From the NCBI GenBank assembly GCA_003693875.1, contig RFLO01000013.1, forward strand, positions 1 through 26,753: 26,753 nt of DNA, in the 5' to 3' direction. The first letter of the stretch is position 1; each line of letters starts with the position of its first letter. The DNA comes from Candidatus Pacearchaeota archaeon. GTDB lineage: Archaea; Nanobdellota; Nanobdellia; Pacearchaeales; GW2011-AR1. Shown one piece after another: positions 14,134 through 20,916 of this stretch. The notes under the pieces were generated by a model. It was not told the DNA's origin. It did no database searches and worked only from the letters and a program-made list of their open reading frames with translations. Made by a program: the position numbers and the translations under genes.

Positions 14134-14141
14134 TATTTAAA
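14134..14141 (-). promoter_or_regulatory. TATA box for the 943-aa surface protein and GTPase unit
   Basis: TTTAAATA on the minus strand, centred 26.5 bases before the ATG at 14111. It probably drives both the surface protein and the GTPase gene four bases behind it. Confidence 0.65.
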
Positions 14142-14170
14142 ACTTATTGGATTTTGCCCGTTCGTAAATT

Positions 14171-14178
14171 CTTTAAAG
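14171..14178 (+). promoter_or_regulatory. TATA box for the Nudix gene
   Basis: CTTTAAAG centred 24.5 bases before the ATG at 14199. It supports this ATG over an in-frame TTG 45 bases upstream. Confidence 0.55.
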
Positions 14179-14198
14179 AGTGCTTCATTTCAGGAATA

Positions 14199-14732
14199 AT
14201 GAATCTTATTGATGTCTGTGACGAAAAAAACAATTTGACTGGAAGAAAAGAGCAAATTGGGGTTATTCATTCTAAAGGTCTTTGGCATAGGGTAAGCCAT
14301 GTCTGGCTCTATACCTCTAAAGGAGAGGTTGTTCTTCAGCTTCGTTCAAGAAAAAAACGACTTTTTCCAGGCCTTTTAGATGTTTCCGCAGCAGGTCATA
14401 TCGATTCTGGTGAAACTCCAAGGCAAGCGGCTCTCCGTGAAACTAAGGAAGAATTGGGAATTACCTTAAAAAAGATTAATTTCTGGAAAATCATAAAGAA
14501 CAGCATCATTTTTGACAAAATAATTAATAACGAGTTTTATTATGTTTTCTTCTCAAAAATCCCGCGAAATACAAAATTTTCCATAAATCACGAAGTAGAA
14601 AGCGTGCACTTTGTCAATATTGCTGAACTCTTAAAATCCCTAAACAAATCTCCACAAAAATATGTTCCGCATGGCCGGTATTGGATTAATGTTTTAAATG
14701 AAATAAAGCGAAGATCCCAGGTTACTGGATAA
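14199..14732 (+). CDS. Nudix hydrolase (IPP-isomerase-like subfamily), 177 aa
   Basis: Hydrolyses a nucleoside diphosphate linked to another moiety, with Mg2+; the substrate is unknown. The Nudix box is complete at residues 66-88: G-x5-E-x7-R-E-x2-E-E-x-G, seen as GHIDSGETP then AALRETKEELGI. The N-terminus (MNLIDVCDEKNNLTGRKEQI) and the phrase WHRVSHVWLY match the Nudix subfamily related to isopentenyl-diphosphate isomerase, but the isomerase active-site pattern is not evident, so general Nudix hydrolase is the safer call. It is divergent from the large surface protein and overlaps the convergent nucleotidyltransferase gene by 11 bases at its end. The start is fixed by the TATA box. Confidence 0.9.
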   Translation: MNLIDVCDEKNNLTGRKEQIGVIHSKGLWHRVSHVWLYTSKGEVVLQLRSRKKRLFPGLLDVSAAGHIDSGETPRQAALRETKEELGITLKKINFWKIIKNSIIFDKIINNEFYYVFFSKIPRNTKFSINHEVESVHFVNIAELLKSLNKSPQKYVPHGRYWINVLNEIKRRSQVTG

Positions 14733-16551
14733 GTTCAAAGTCCTCAAATATCTTCTCAAGAGTCTGTAAATTTTCTTTTGTAATTCTAACTTCCTTTTCT
14801 TTTACCTCTTCAATTTGTTTTCTAAGCTCCTCAAAGTTTGAATCTTTAATTTCATTATTCTCTATTTTCTGAATTTTTTGCCCGGTCACCACAAAAATAT
14901 CTTTTAGAAAAAATACTTCGGCAGTAAGGTCCCGCCCCTTGACCACGAACTTGTGTTTTTCTGCCAAAATCATTTCCTTTCTCTGTTGAAACTCTGTTAA
15001 ACTTTTTATAATCTCCTGAGCAAACCTCTTAGCCCTCTCAACATCTATTTTGTGTTTGAATCCTTTTTGAGAACTTTCCTTTTTTGACAATGCTACCTTG
15101 TTCCTTATTTTTGCTATGAACCTCAAATTTTCGGTATAGCGCTTTGAAAACTTACCGCTATTTACAAACTCATCGTTAAAGCTTTTAATTAGCCTTTCCT
15201 CGCCTTTTTTCCCAAGAAGCTTCTCGAGCATCTCAAAGACCTCCTTGTAAACCTCCTCAATTTCTTTTTCCCCAATTCTTTTTTCTATCTGAAAACGAAG
15301 TTCTTTTAATCTGGAAATATAATCCAAAGCATTTTTCTTTAGACGATCCACATCTGCCCCACTAATATCCCCTGGCTTTATTTTTCCATGCTCATAGCCT
15401 TTGTAATATTTTAATGCAATTTCTTCAAATATGTCGGCATACCTTTCCTCTATCAATTTTTCCTTTTTTACAAATGTCTCGCGAAAGGACCTTGCTGTTT
15501 CGTAAACATTCTGTGGAGCTTGTCCCATCAACATAAGCATACCCTGAGTAGGGGTTATAACGCCCCAATAAATGTCCAAAACCGCAATGTCAAATATTCT
15601 TTTGTTTACAATCTCTTTTATTTTGTCTCCACTGCTCATAAACATATCAATAGCTTCAGGACTCGGTCTTATTTTTCCCATGCGAAGAAGCATCTTCCAG
15701 GGAAGAAAAGCACCCCGATCATAAAGCGGTATTCCATCACGAATAAAAGTAAACATAACTGGATGGGCATCTTTTACAGCCTCCCAAAATTCAGTTAAAA
15801 GATAGACTTGTGGAGAAAGTTTGTTTTTTACCCCGGAAAGTTCTTCTGCTCTTTGAATAAACGAATGGATTATTCCGCGCAACTTTTCTTTTAATTCAAG
15901 TCTTGGTGTTCTCTTCACATCAGTATCATCTATAACTATAAAGACATCAACATCGCTTGTTTTTGTCTCTTCCTCTCTTACAAGGCTCCCAGCGATAACA
16001 TAGCTTGTAACATATCTTACAAACTTACCTATAACCAAAGACTTATGAATATTTGACACACGAAGAGCCCCAAGAATGCCCTTATCATAAACAGGATGTG
16101 CCATTGAGATTGCTTCCATAACATCGAATTTTGAATCAAGTCCAAGATTCCATATATCAACGGGAGTTATAACATGAATCCACAAGTTTGGGTTAATTTC
16201 TTTTGCAACTCCTATTACCTCGAGCCTTACCTTAGCTATATCCTTAAACTTTTTTTCAGGAATTATAACAACAATATGAAAAAGTCCTCTTTTGCTGTCT
16301 GCTTCCGGAACGGAAAATTCCTCTTCTATTTTCCCATTCGCTTGAGGGGGGATAATCCCAACAGCTTTTATAAATTTAAATTTTTGGGTAATCTTCTTAG
16401 TCAATTTTTCAGCATAATTTTTCACTTCTTCTTGTTTTTTTCTTATTTCTTCATTCATACGCATCTGATCAATAACTTTCCCTTCAAAATCCTTATTTGA
16501 CAGATTTTCCTCGACCGAATGACGAGAACTATCGGGATGTGCTTCTTTCAT
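14722..16551 (-). CDS. Pol-beta-fold nucleotidyltransferase protein with long helical C-terminus, 609 aa
   Basis: The region around residues 185-206 has the nucleotidyltransferase signature: IAGS at 186-189, ten residues, then DVD (200-202) in a strand, VFIVID. This indicates a polymerase-beta-fold domain of the MNT/CCA-adding superfamily, which could transfer a nucleotide to RNA, protein or a small molecule. The N-terminal part before it (RGLFHIVVIIPEKKFKDIA) looks like a second, possibly degenerate domain of the same kind. From residue 350 on the protein is almost all charged helix, with likely coiled coils at 400-460 and 560-605. I do not recognise the family by name, and the third catalytic carboxylate is not certain. 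It has its own promoter and an 11-base tail overlap with the Nudix gene. Confidence 0.8.
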   Translation of the reverse strand: MKEAHPDSSRHSVEENLSNKDFEGKVIDQMRMNEEIRKKQEEVKNYAEKLTKKITQKFKFIKAVGIIPPQANGKIEEEFSVPEADSKRGLFHIVVIIPEKKFKDIAKVRLEVIGVAKEINPNLWIHVITPVDIWNLGLDSKFDVMEAISMAHPVYDKGILGALRVSNIHKSLVIGKFVRYVTSYVIAGSLVREEETKTSDVDVFIVIDDTDVKRTPRLELKEKLRGIIHSFIQRAEELSGVKNKLSPQVYLLTEFWEAVKDAHPVMFTFIRDGIPLYDRGAFLPWKMLLRMGKIRPSPEAIDMFMSSGDKIKEIVNKRIFDIAVLDIYWGVITPTQGMLMLMGQAPQNVYETARSFRETFVKKEKLIEERYADIFEEIALKYYKGYEHGKIKPGDISGADVDRLKKNALDYISRLKELRFQIEKRIGEKEIEEVYKEVFEMLEKLLGKKGEERLIKSFNDEFVNSGKFSKRYTENLRFIAKIRNKVALSKKESSQKGFKHKIDVERAKRFAQEIIKSLTEFQQRKEMILAEKHKFVVKGRDLTAEVFFLKDIFVVTGQKIQKIENNEIKDSNFEELRKQIEEVKEKEVRITKENLQTLEKIFEDFELIQ

Positions 16552-16572
16552 AAAACCTCTTGTAAATTACAT

Positions 16573-16580
16573 TATTTAAA
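16573..16580 (-). promoter_or_regulatory. TATA box for the nucleotidyltransferase gene
   Basis: TTTAAATA on the minus strand, centred 25.5 bases before the ATG at 16551. It sits within a few bases of the upstream gene's stop codon. Confidence 0.6.
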
Positions 16581-16582
16581 TC

Positions 16583-16858
16583 TTACCAAGCAATACTTTT
16601 AGGCTCTCTCCGCACATATTGGAAATTGCCTATTAGTTCGTATACCTCAATACTTGATTCTACTTGATCGTCAAAGTAACGTACCTGATATTCGCGATCA
16701 TTTTTTGGATTATAGACTTCTATAATCATCTCCTTGGTATCGCCGTGGTCTTGAAAGAGAAAATGGGCATCAACAATCATTTCGGTTCCCTGAATATAGA
16801 TTTTGTCTCCTTTTTTTATTTTCGAAATTGGTTTGCTCTGTTTTTCAATTGGAATCAT
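16583..16858 (-). CDS. Small hypothetical protein, predicted beta-rich, 91 aa
   Basis: The sequence has a KKGDKIYIQGTEMIVDAHFLF segment that looks like a small beta-barrel loop pattern (GDKIYIQG), and a later acidic strand, YQVRYFDDQVESSIEVYELI. There is no signal peptide or membrane helix, so it is probably cytosolic. The frame is open to a GTG five codons further upstream. I chose the ATG at 16858 because a TATA-like box lies 25.5 bases before it. It lies between ProRS and the nucleotidyltransferase gene, all on the minus strand, but each has its own promoter. I cannot assign a function. Confidence 0.65.
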   Translation of the reverse strand: MIPIEKQSKPISKIKKGDKIYIQGTEMIVDAHFLFQDHGDTKEMIIEVYNPKNDREYQVRYFDDQVESSIEVYELIGNFQYVRREPKSIAW

Positions 16859-16879
16859 ATAACAATACCTCACTCTTTG

Positions 16880-16887
16880 TTTTTAAG
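16880..16887 (-). promoter_or_regulatory. TATA box for the 91-aa protein gene
   Basis: CTTAAAAA on the minus strand, 25.5 bases from the ATG at 16858. It favours this ATG over the GTG at 16873, which would be only about ten bases away. Confidence 0.5.
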
Positions 16888-16893
16888 ATTTGC

Positions 16894-18336
16894 CTAATAA
16901 CTTTTGGCAGCATAAGCCACAACAGAAGCCTCTTTGTTACAAAAGACACACTTGCCCTTAGCTTTCTCATCTTTATCATAGCGTACTCCCATAAGCCGAG
17001 CTGAACATTCTTCTTCTACGAAAGCGGCACATTTCTTTCCCTTGTTTTCTATCGAGCAAAATCCAAACCTTGCTATCTTCCCGCCGCTTATTGTTTTTTT
17101 TACCCCCTCCTTCGTATCACAGTCAACTATCCTACGGTCCAAAAACTCCTCTGCTTTGCCTGTTAAACGCGCATCATATTCCGCACCGAGATTCCTTATT
17201 TCCTCAAAAAGATCTTTTAAAGAAACCTTTATTTTCTCCCTTGTATCCCTTACAAAAACAGTTGCAGCTTTCGCTTTTAATTCTTCCTCCCCAATTTCTA
17301 TTCTAAACGGCACCCCTTTCATCTCCCAATAAAAGAACTTTTCTCCGGGACGCTTCTTTGAATAATCAACTATCGAATCAATTCGTTCATTGAAAAAATT
17401 CTGAGAAATTTTCTGACAAAGCTTTTTTATTTCATTTGATTTTTTTTCACTATGCATTGGGACTATAACTGCCTGTATGGGGGCTATTGTGTAAGGAAGA
17501 ACAAGCCCATTATCGTCTCCGTGAAGAGAAATCACTGACGCCATCATCCGAGATATAGCTGGCCCATAGCAAGTCTGCCAAACAAACTCTTCCTTTTCTC
17601 TTTCGTTTACAAACTTTATGTTAAATGCCTTTGAAAAATGAGTGCCAAGCATATGTGTTGATGGTTGTTGAATAACTCTCCCATCAGGCAGAATTGAATC
17701 ACTGCCAATCGTAAATTCTGCCCCCGGAAACTTATCCCACTCAGGACGTTTCATCGGAAGAAAAGGAATACCAAAGACTCTATGCATCACAGAATCTGTC
17801 ATCTCAATATCTTCTTTTACCTGTTTAAGTGCTTCTTCTTTCGTTGCAAAACAGTTATGTGATTCAATCCAATAGAACTCGCGACTCCTTATAAGCGGTC
17901 TGGTCGCCTTTGTTTCATACCTAAAAACATTCGCTCTTTGATATATTTTAAGTGGAAGGTCGCGCCAACTCCGAATCCATAAACTATACATCTGATACAT
18001 CGCTGTTTCACTCGTGGGCCGAAGTGCCAGCCTTTCTTCACCTTTCTTATTCTCAAGCCAAAAAACCTCCGGTGTAAACCCTTCTACATGCTCCGCTTCA
18101 AGTTTAAAATTATCTTCTGGAATAAGAGTCGGAAAAAACGTCGGTTCATGCCCAGTCCTTTGCATAGCTGACTCATAGATACGATACATCTTTTCAAGCA
18201 TTCGTGCTCCCCAAGGCATAATCACCACAAAACCCTTTACACCATAACGGATGTCTAAAATTTCGGCTTTCTTCAAAATTTCGCTGTACCACTCACTGAA
18301 TTTTCTTTCTTTTGAGATATTAAATGTTACCTTCAT
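16894..18336 (-). CDS. proS: Prolyl-tRNA synthetase, archaeal/eukaryotic type
   Basis: Attaches proline to tRNA-Pro. The class II catalytic core is complete: the RPTSETAMY loop that binds proline, motif 2 around VFRYETKATRPLIRSREFYW, and motif 3 with SLHGDDNGLVLPY. An anticodon-binding domain follows (APIQAVIVPMHSEKK). The C-terminal zinc domain holds the cysteine set CSIENKGKKC and KCVFCNKE, and the protein ends in Tyr, as in the archaeal/eukaryotic subgroup. The bacterial-type editing insertion is absent. The 480-residue length matches the family. The promoter lies inside the end of the upstream VanZ-like gene. Confidence 0.97.
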   Translation of the reverse strand: MKVTFNISKERKFSEWYSEILKKAEILDIRYGVKGFVVIMPWGARMLEKMYRIYESAMQRTGHEPTFFPTLIPEDNFKLEAEHVEGFTPEVFWLENKKGEERLALRPTSETAMYQMYSLWIRSWRDLPLKIYQRANVFRYETKATRPLIRSREFYWIESHNCFATKEEALKQVKEDIEMTDSVMHRVFGIPFLPMKRPEWDKFPGAEFTIGSDSILPDGRVIQQPSTHMLGTHFSKAFNIKFVNEREKEEFVWQTCYGPAISRMMASVISLHGDDNGLVLPYTIAPIQAVIVPMHSEKKSNEIKKLCQKISQNFFNERIDSIVDYSKKRPGEKFFYWEMKGVPFRIEIGEEELKAKAATVFVRDTREKIKVSLKDLFEEIRNLGAEYDARLTGKAEEFLDRRIVDCDTKEGVKKTISGGKIARFGFCSIENKGKKCAAFVEEECSARLMGVRYDKDEKAKGKCVFCNKEASVVAYAAKSY

Positions 18337-18346
18337 AAAAACCCTA

Positions 18347-18739
18347 CTAAAAAGCCTTATTTAAAATTAACCGCCAAAGATACAAAAGGCCTGAAAAGAA
18401 TACTCCCGCAGAATCAACTACAATATCTTCTACTGAAAAAAACCTGCTCGGGACATAGTATTGATGGACCTCATCAAGAACGCCGTAAAAAACACTAATT
18501 AAGATTGATAGCCAAAACAAATCTTTCCTTTTTCCGCCTATCGTAGAAATCATCAAAAACAAGTTGAAGAAGAAAAATGCAAGAAAATGGTAGGCTATTG
18601 AAAGAAGGCTGCCATCAAGATATGCTCTTTTTGATGGTCCAAAATCTATTGAAGAAATAACAAATATTGCAACAGCCAAAAAAATTGTTATTGCTCTGGA
18701 GAGTTTTCTGTTTTCTTCAAAATAACCTATAAAACCCAT
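18347..18739 (-). CDS. VanZ-like family membrane protein, 130 aa
   Basis: A small integral membrane protein with four hydrophobic segments (residues 15-30, 45-65, 75-88, 105-125). The VanZ family signature is present: His51 in AYHFLAFF, then DEVHQYYVPSRFFSVEDIVVD at residues 89-109 with the conserved DExHQ and the later D. VanZ proteins were first linked with teicoplanin resistance in bacteria, and their biochemical role is unclear. In archaea they are seen without any vancomycin cluster, so a resistance role should not be assumed. It starts 14 bases after the upstream membrane protein gene and is probably cotranscribed with it. Confidence 0.85.
   Translation of the reverse strand: MGFIGYFEENRKLSRAITIFLAVAIFVISSIDFGPSKRAYLDGSLLSIAYHFLAFFFFNLFLMISTIGGKRKDLFWLSILISVFYGVLDEVHQYYVPSRFFSVEDIVVDSAGVFFSGLLYLWRLILNKAF
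18358..18365 (-). promoter_or_regulatory. TATA box for prolyl-tRNA synthetase
   Basis: TTTAAATA on the minus strand, centred 25.5 bases before the ATG at 18336. It lies inside the last codons of the VanZ-like gene. Confidence 0.6.
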
Positions 18740-18753
18740 AAAATCAATTAAAT

Positions 18754-19323
18754 TTACCTTCCCAGTTTAGGCTCACTTCTTTTAAAAAGTTTTCTTTTAA
18801 GATAATATGCCAAAAAAGCTAGCCCAAGAGTTGTTACAACATAATTTCCAACATTTTTGCCTACTTCTTCTTTTAGTTCTCTTGCAAGCTTTGAATTTGG
18901 ATAAATCTTAACTGATTTTGGGTCTGCCGTATACCCCCTATCAGATTTTTTAATTCTAAACTCTGCGACAGGAGATTTTTTGTATTCCAACGAAACAGAA
19001 TAGTTTTCAGGGTCTGCTGCAGATGGAAGGATTGGTATAGGTCCTGTTACTCTTGCTTCAAGGCTCCCTTCTTTTTTGATTTCATCAAGTTTTTTTTCAA
19101 GGCTTTCGCGCGCGATTTTTCTCGCAGAAGGCAAGGGAATGTCTTTTTCAATAGCTTCTTCTCCGGATTCTTTTATTGCTTCAATATAATCTTCCCTTGC
19201 TTCCATGCTATTTGCCTTTGCCTTAATTATCCCCGGAACAAGAATGCAACTCTGAGGCAAGGCAGCTGAAGCTAACACAAGCGTATAAAAAAGACCATTC
19301 CGAACATAATCTAAAAGTGCCAT
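18754..19323 (-). CDS. Hypothetical protein with N- and C-terminal hydrophobic segments, 189 aa
   Basis: The N-terminal segment (GLFYTLVLASAALPQSCILVPG) could be a signal peptide or anchor. A helical charged region follows (residues 40-85, with a coiled-coil look: EAREDYIEAIKESGEEAIE), then a beta-rich domain (TGPIPILPSAADPENYSVSL). A C-terminal helix (NYVVTTLGLAFLAYYL) and a basic tail end the protein. This suggests a protein held at both ends, with an extracytoplasmic middle. I recognise no family. It leads a two-gene unit with the VanZ-like gene and has a good leaderless promoter. Confidence 0.7.
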   Translation of the reverse strand: MALLDYVRNGLFYTLVLASAALPQSCILVPGIIKAKANSMEAREDYIEAIKESGEEAIEKDIPLPSARKIARESLEKKLDEIKKEGSLEARVTGPIPILPSAADPENYSVSLEYKKSPVAEFRIKKSDRGYTADPKSVKIYPNSKLARELKEEVGKNVGNYVVTTLGLAFLAYYLKRKLFKRSEPKLGR

Positions 19324-19344
19324 GTTGAATGAAATCTTTTTGCA

Positions 19345-19352
19345 TTTATAAA
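19345..19352 (-). promoter_or_regulatory. TATA box for the 189-aa protein and VanZ-like unit
   Basis: TTTATAAA, centred 25.5 bases before the ATG at 19323. One of the best matches in the window. Confidence 0.65.
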
Positions 19353-19392
19353 CTTTTAGACATTACTAAGTAGTATCTTATCACAAGGTTAA

Positions 19393-19400
19393 TTTTAAAA
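19393..19400 (+). promoter_or_regulatory. TATA box for tRNA-Arg
   Basis: TTTTAAAA centred 25.5 bases before the first base of the mature tRNA. The transcript would start at or very near the 5' end of the tRNA, leaving little or no leader for RNase P to remove. Confidence 0.6.
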
Positions 19401-19421
19401 GCAAGATGAGATTTGTGCTTT

Positions 19422-19493
19422 GGGCTCGTAGTTTAATGGATAGAACAACAGGTTTCGGCCCTGTTGATGGGGGTTCGATTCCTCCCGAGCCCG
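19422..19493 (+). tRNA. trnR-UCG: tRNA-Arg (anticodon UCG)
   Basis: The 72-base sequence folds into a complete cloverleaf. The acceptor stem is GGGCTCG/CGAGCCC, the D stem GTTT/GAAC, the anticodon stem ACAGG/CCTGT with loop TTTCGGC, and the T stem GGGGG/CCTCC with loop TTCGATT. The anticodon TCG at 19455-19457 reads CGA arginine codons (and other CGN by wobble). The discriminator base is G. The variable loop has four bases, one shorter than usual. CCA is not encoded, so it must be added after transcription. There is no intron. Confidence 0.96.
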
Positions 19494-19514
19494 TTGGAAA
19501 ATACTGCATCCATA

Positions 19515-19521
19515 TTTTTTT
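19515..19521 (+). terminator. T-run terminator after tRNA-Arg
   Basis: Seven T residues about 20 bases past the tRNA 3' end. Archaeal RNA polymerase terminates readily at such runs. Confidence 0.45.
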
Positions 19522-19932
19522 ATGCTTCAGAGAAAAAGTTCAAGGAAATAAGTCCTTCAGATTTACTTCCCTTAACCACAAATGTTAGGCGTAATTGCTT
19601 CGAACGTCTCGATAATTTAGTTCTTCAACAGCTTCCCTAACCACCGAGAAAATGTCAAAATTTAATAGGGAGTACCCTTTCCAGTTATAGCACCAAATCT
19701 TCTTGCGATAGTTAAGCCTTTTTCCACATTTTTATACGCGACAAAAACTTTTCTTCTAGAGTCTCTACATCTTACGCCAACCATTCTTTATGTCAACTAA
19801 ACCCCTACAAATTACAACAATTAAGAAATATATTGATGTTTTGCTCTCCGCAACTCAAAATCCTTCGTAATTTTGCCACGCCGCACTCCCCTCATTTCAC
19901 CCAAGCCGATTTAGAATTTAGGGAAATTGTCC
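19522..19932. other. About 410 bases without a convincing gene, possibly a decayed minus-strand gene
   Basis: No intact ORF, RNA gene or clear repeat is visible. On the minus strand, three short open stretches follow each other. The first is 24 codons from an ATG at 19895. The second is 40 codons from an ATG at 19784 to a stop at 19662 (including VEKGLTIARRFG). The third is a shifted frame open from 19731 to 19585 (including FDIFSVVREAVEELNYRDV). The peptides look protein-like, and one internal stop and one frameshift would separate them. No TATA box stands at leaderless distance. I cannot name a family. It could be plain intergenic DNA or a gene relic beside the tRNA. Confidence 0.35.
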
Positions 19933-20283
19933 TTAATATCTCCACCTTATGGCTGCAATAATTAAGCCTGCAATAAATAAGATTAAACCAAAAAAACCCG
20001 TAACATCGCCACCAAGGTAAGGAATAGGCAAATATGCAAAAAAAGCAGTTATCGCCAAAGCTACTATACATAACTTTACGCCACCCTTCCTTGTTAAAAA
20101 TTTTGAGGAATTCTTCATTGAAGGCCCGCAAGTTATTACAATCACCAATCCAAGAATAAGAACCATTGCACCAAAAAGATCAATATCCATCTCCCAAAAA
20201 TTATAGGTAAATAAATTAAATGCAAGGATTACTATCCCAATTAAGCATAAAACAACTCCGTTCTTTCTTGTGAGCCATCCCAT
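19933..20283 (-). CDS. Small membrane protein built of a tandem two-helix duplication, 116 aa
   Basis: Four hydrophobic helices arranged as two similar halves. Each half begins with a short cytoplasmic motif, LTRKNGVVLC (residues 4-13) or LTRKGGVKLC (residues 63-72), and continues with a helix, a polar loop of variable length and a second helix rich in LxLG/FIAGL. The first half ends LILGLVIVI, the second ILFIAGLIIAAI. This is a clear internal duplication. There is no known catalytic motif. The start is the ATG at 20283, 27.5 bases from a TATA-like box. Function unknown. Confidence 0.7.
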   Translation of the reverse strand: MGWLTRKNGVVLCLIGIVILAFNLFTYNFWEMDIDLFGAMVLILGLVIVITCGPSMKNSSKFLTRKGGVKLCIVALAITAFFAYLPIPYLGGDVTGFFGLILFIAGLIIAAIRWRY

Positions 20284-20306
20284 ACAACTATCAATAGTTC
20301 ATAGAC

Positions 20307-20314
20307 TTATAATA
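20307..20314 (-). promoter_or_regulatory. Candidate TATA box for the 116-aa membrane protein gene
   Basis: TATTATAA on the minus strand, 27.5 bases from the ATG at 20283, slightly further than the usual spacing. Confidence 0.5.
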
Positions 20315-20458
20315 TTTGTGTTAAAAATAACCTATCATTTCCCCCTCAATCCAACTGCACTCCGGAAAAATAATTTGCTCATTGAAAAAGCCAACATAAC
20401 CATAAGAAATCTCCCAAAATCTCATAGTTTTTTGATTAAACAAACACAATTCAGTAAT

Positions 20459-20466
20459 TTTTTAAA
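20459..20466 (+). promoter_or_regulatory. TATA box for the 142-aa membrane protein gene
   Basis: TTTTTAAA centred 25.5 bases before the ATG at 20488 but only 16.5 before the in-frame ATG at 20479. This decides for the later start. Confidence 0.55.
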
Positions 20467-20487
20467 CTTTTTTTACTTATGCAACTT

Positions 20488-20916
20488 ATGAAAAATCGCC
20501 TACCGACAAAAGCAAAAATATTCTCTATTGTTTTTTTCTTTCTTGCAATCTTTGTTTCCATGCTTTCATTTGCCTTTGTTTCTTTCAAGTTAAGTGAAGG
20601 AGCCTTTCTTATTTCCCTTGGATTTGTTGGACCTCTTAGCTTCTACAAAGACGTTTTGCTCGTTGCTGGTTTTGTCCTATTTCCGATTTCTTTAATTCTT
20701 TTTGTGCTGGCCGTAGGAATTGCCGGTGGAAAAGACTGGTCCCGCCTAATGGCAATTGCTATTGGGATTATGTCTTTTGTCTTTTTCTTCTACGAAACCT
20801 TTTTCATTGCCCCCTTTGGAATTTTCTACGAAAACCTGGCAGCTCTCGTTTTAAGCCTGATAATTGCAAGATATTTTGTCTTTGACAAGAAATTCACAAA
20901 ATTCTTTCACAATTAA
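20488..20916 (+). CDS. Small polytopic membrane protein, 142 aa
   Basis: Four hydrophobic segments: IFSIVFFFLAIFVSMLSFAF (residues 12-31), DVLLVAGFVLFPISLILFVL (around 55-75), LMAIAIGIMSFVFFFYETFF (around 88-107) and LAALVLSLIIARYFVF near the C-terminus. A basic N-terminus (MKNRLPTKAK) and a basic C-terminus (DKKFTKFFHN) suggest both ends are cytoplasmic. I recognise no family. Its last four bases overlap the convergent coiled-coil gene. It is divergent from the duplicated membrane protein gene, with about 200 bases of control region between them that hold nothing else recognisable. Confidence 0.7.
   Translation: MKNRLPTKAKIFSIVFFFLAIFVSMLSFAFVSFKLSEGAFLISLGFVGPLSFYKDVLLVAGFVLFPISLILFVLAVGIAGGKDWSRLMAIAIGIMSFVFFFYETFFIAPFGIFYENLAALVLSLIIARYFVFDKKFTKFFHN

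Noticed and set aside
18347..18739. Vancomycin or teicoplanin resistance function for the VanZ-like protein
   Set aside because: Archaea lack the peptidoglycan target and no van genes are nearby; only the family fold is supported.
19406..19588. Sixty-codon plus-strand frame over the tRNA gene
   Set aside because: It runs through the whole tRNA-Arg cloverleaf; the frame is a chance reading of the RNA gene.
20284..20487. Possible small RNA in the 204-base divergent gap
   Set aside because: Beyond the two promoters I found no stable hairpin, terminator or conserved motif to support one.
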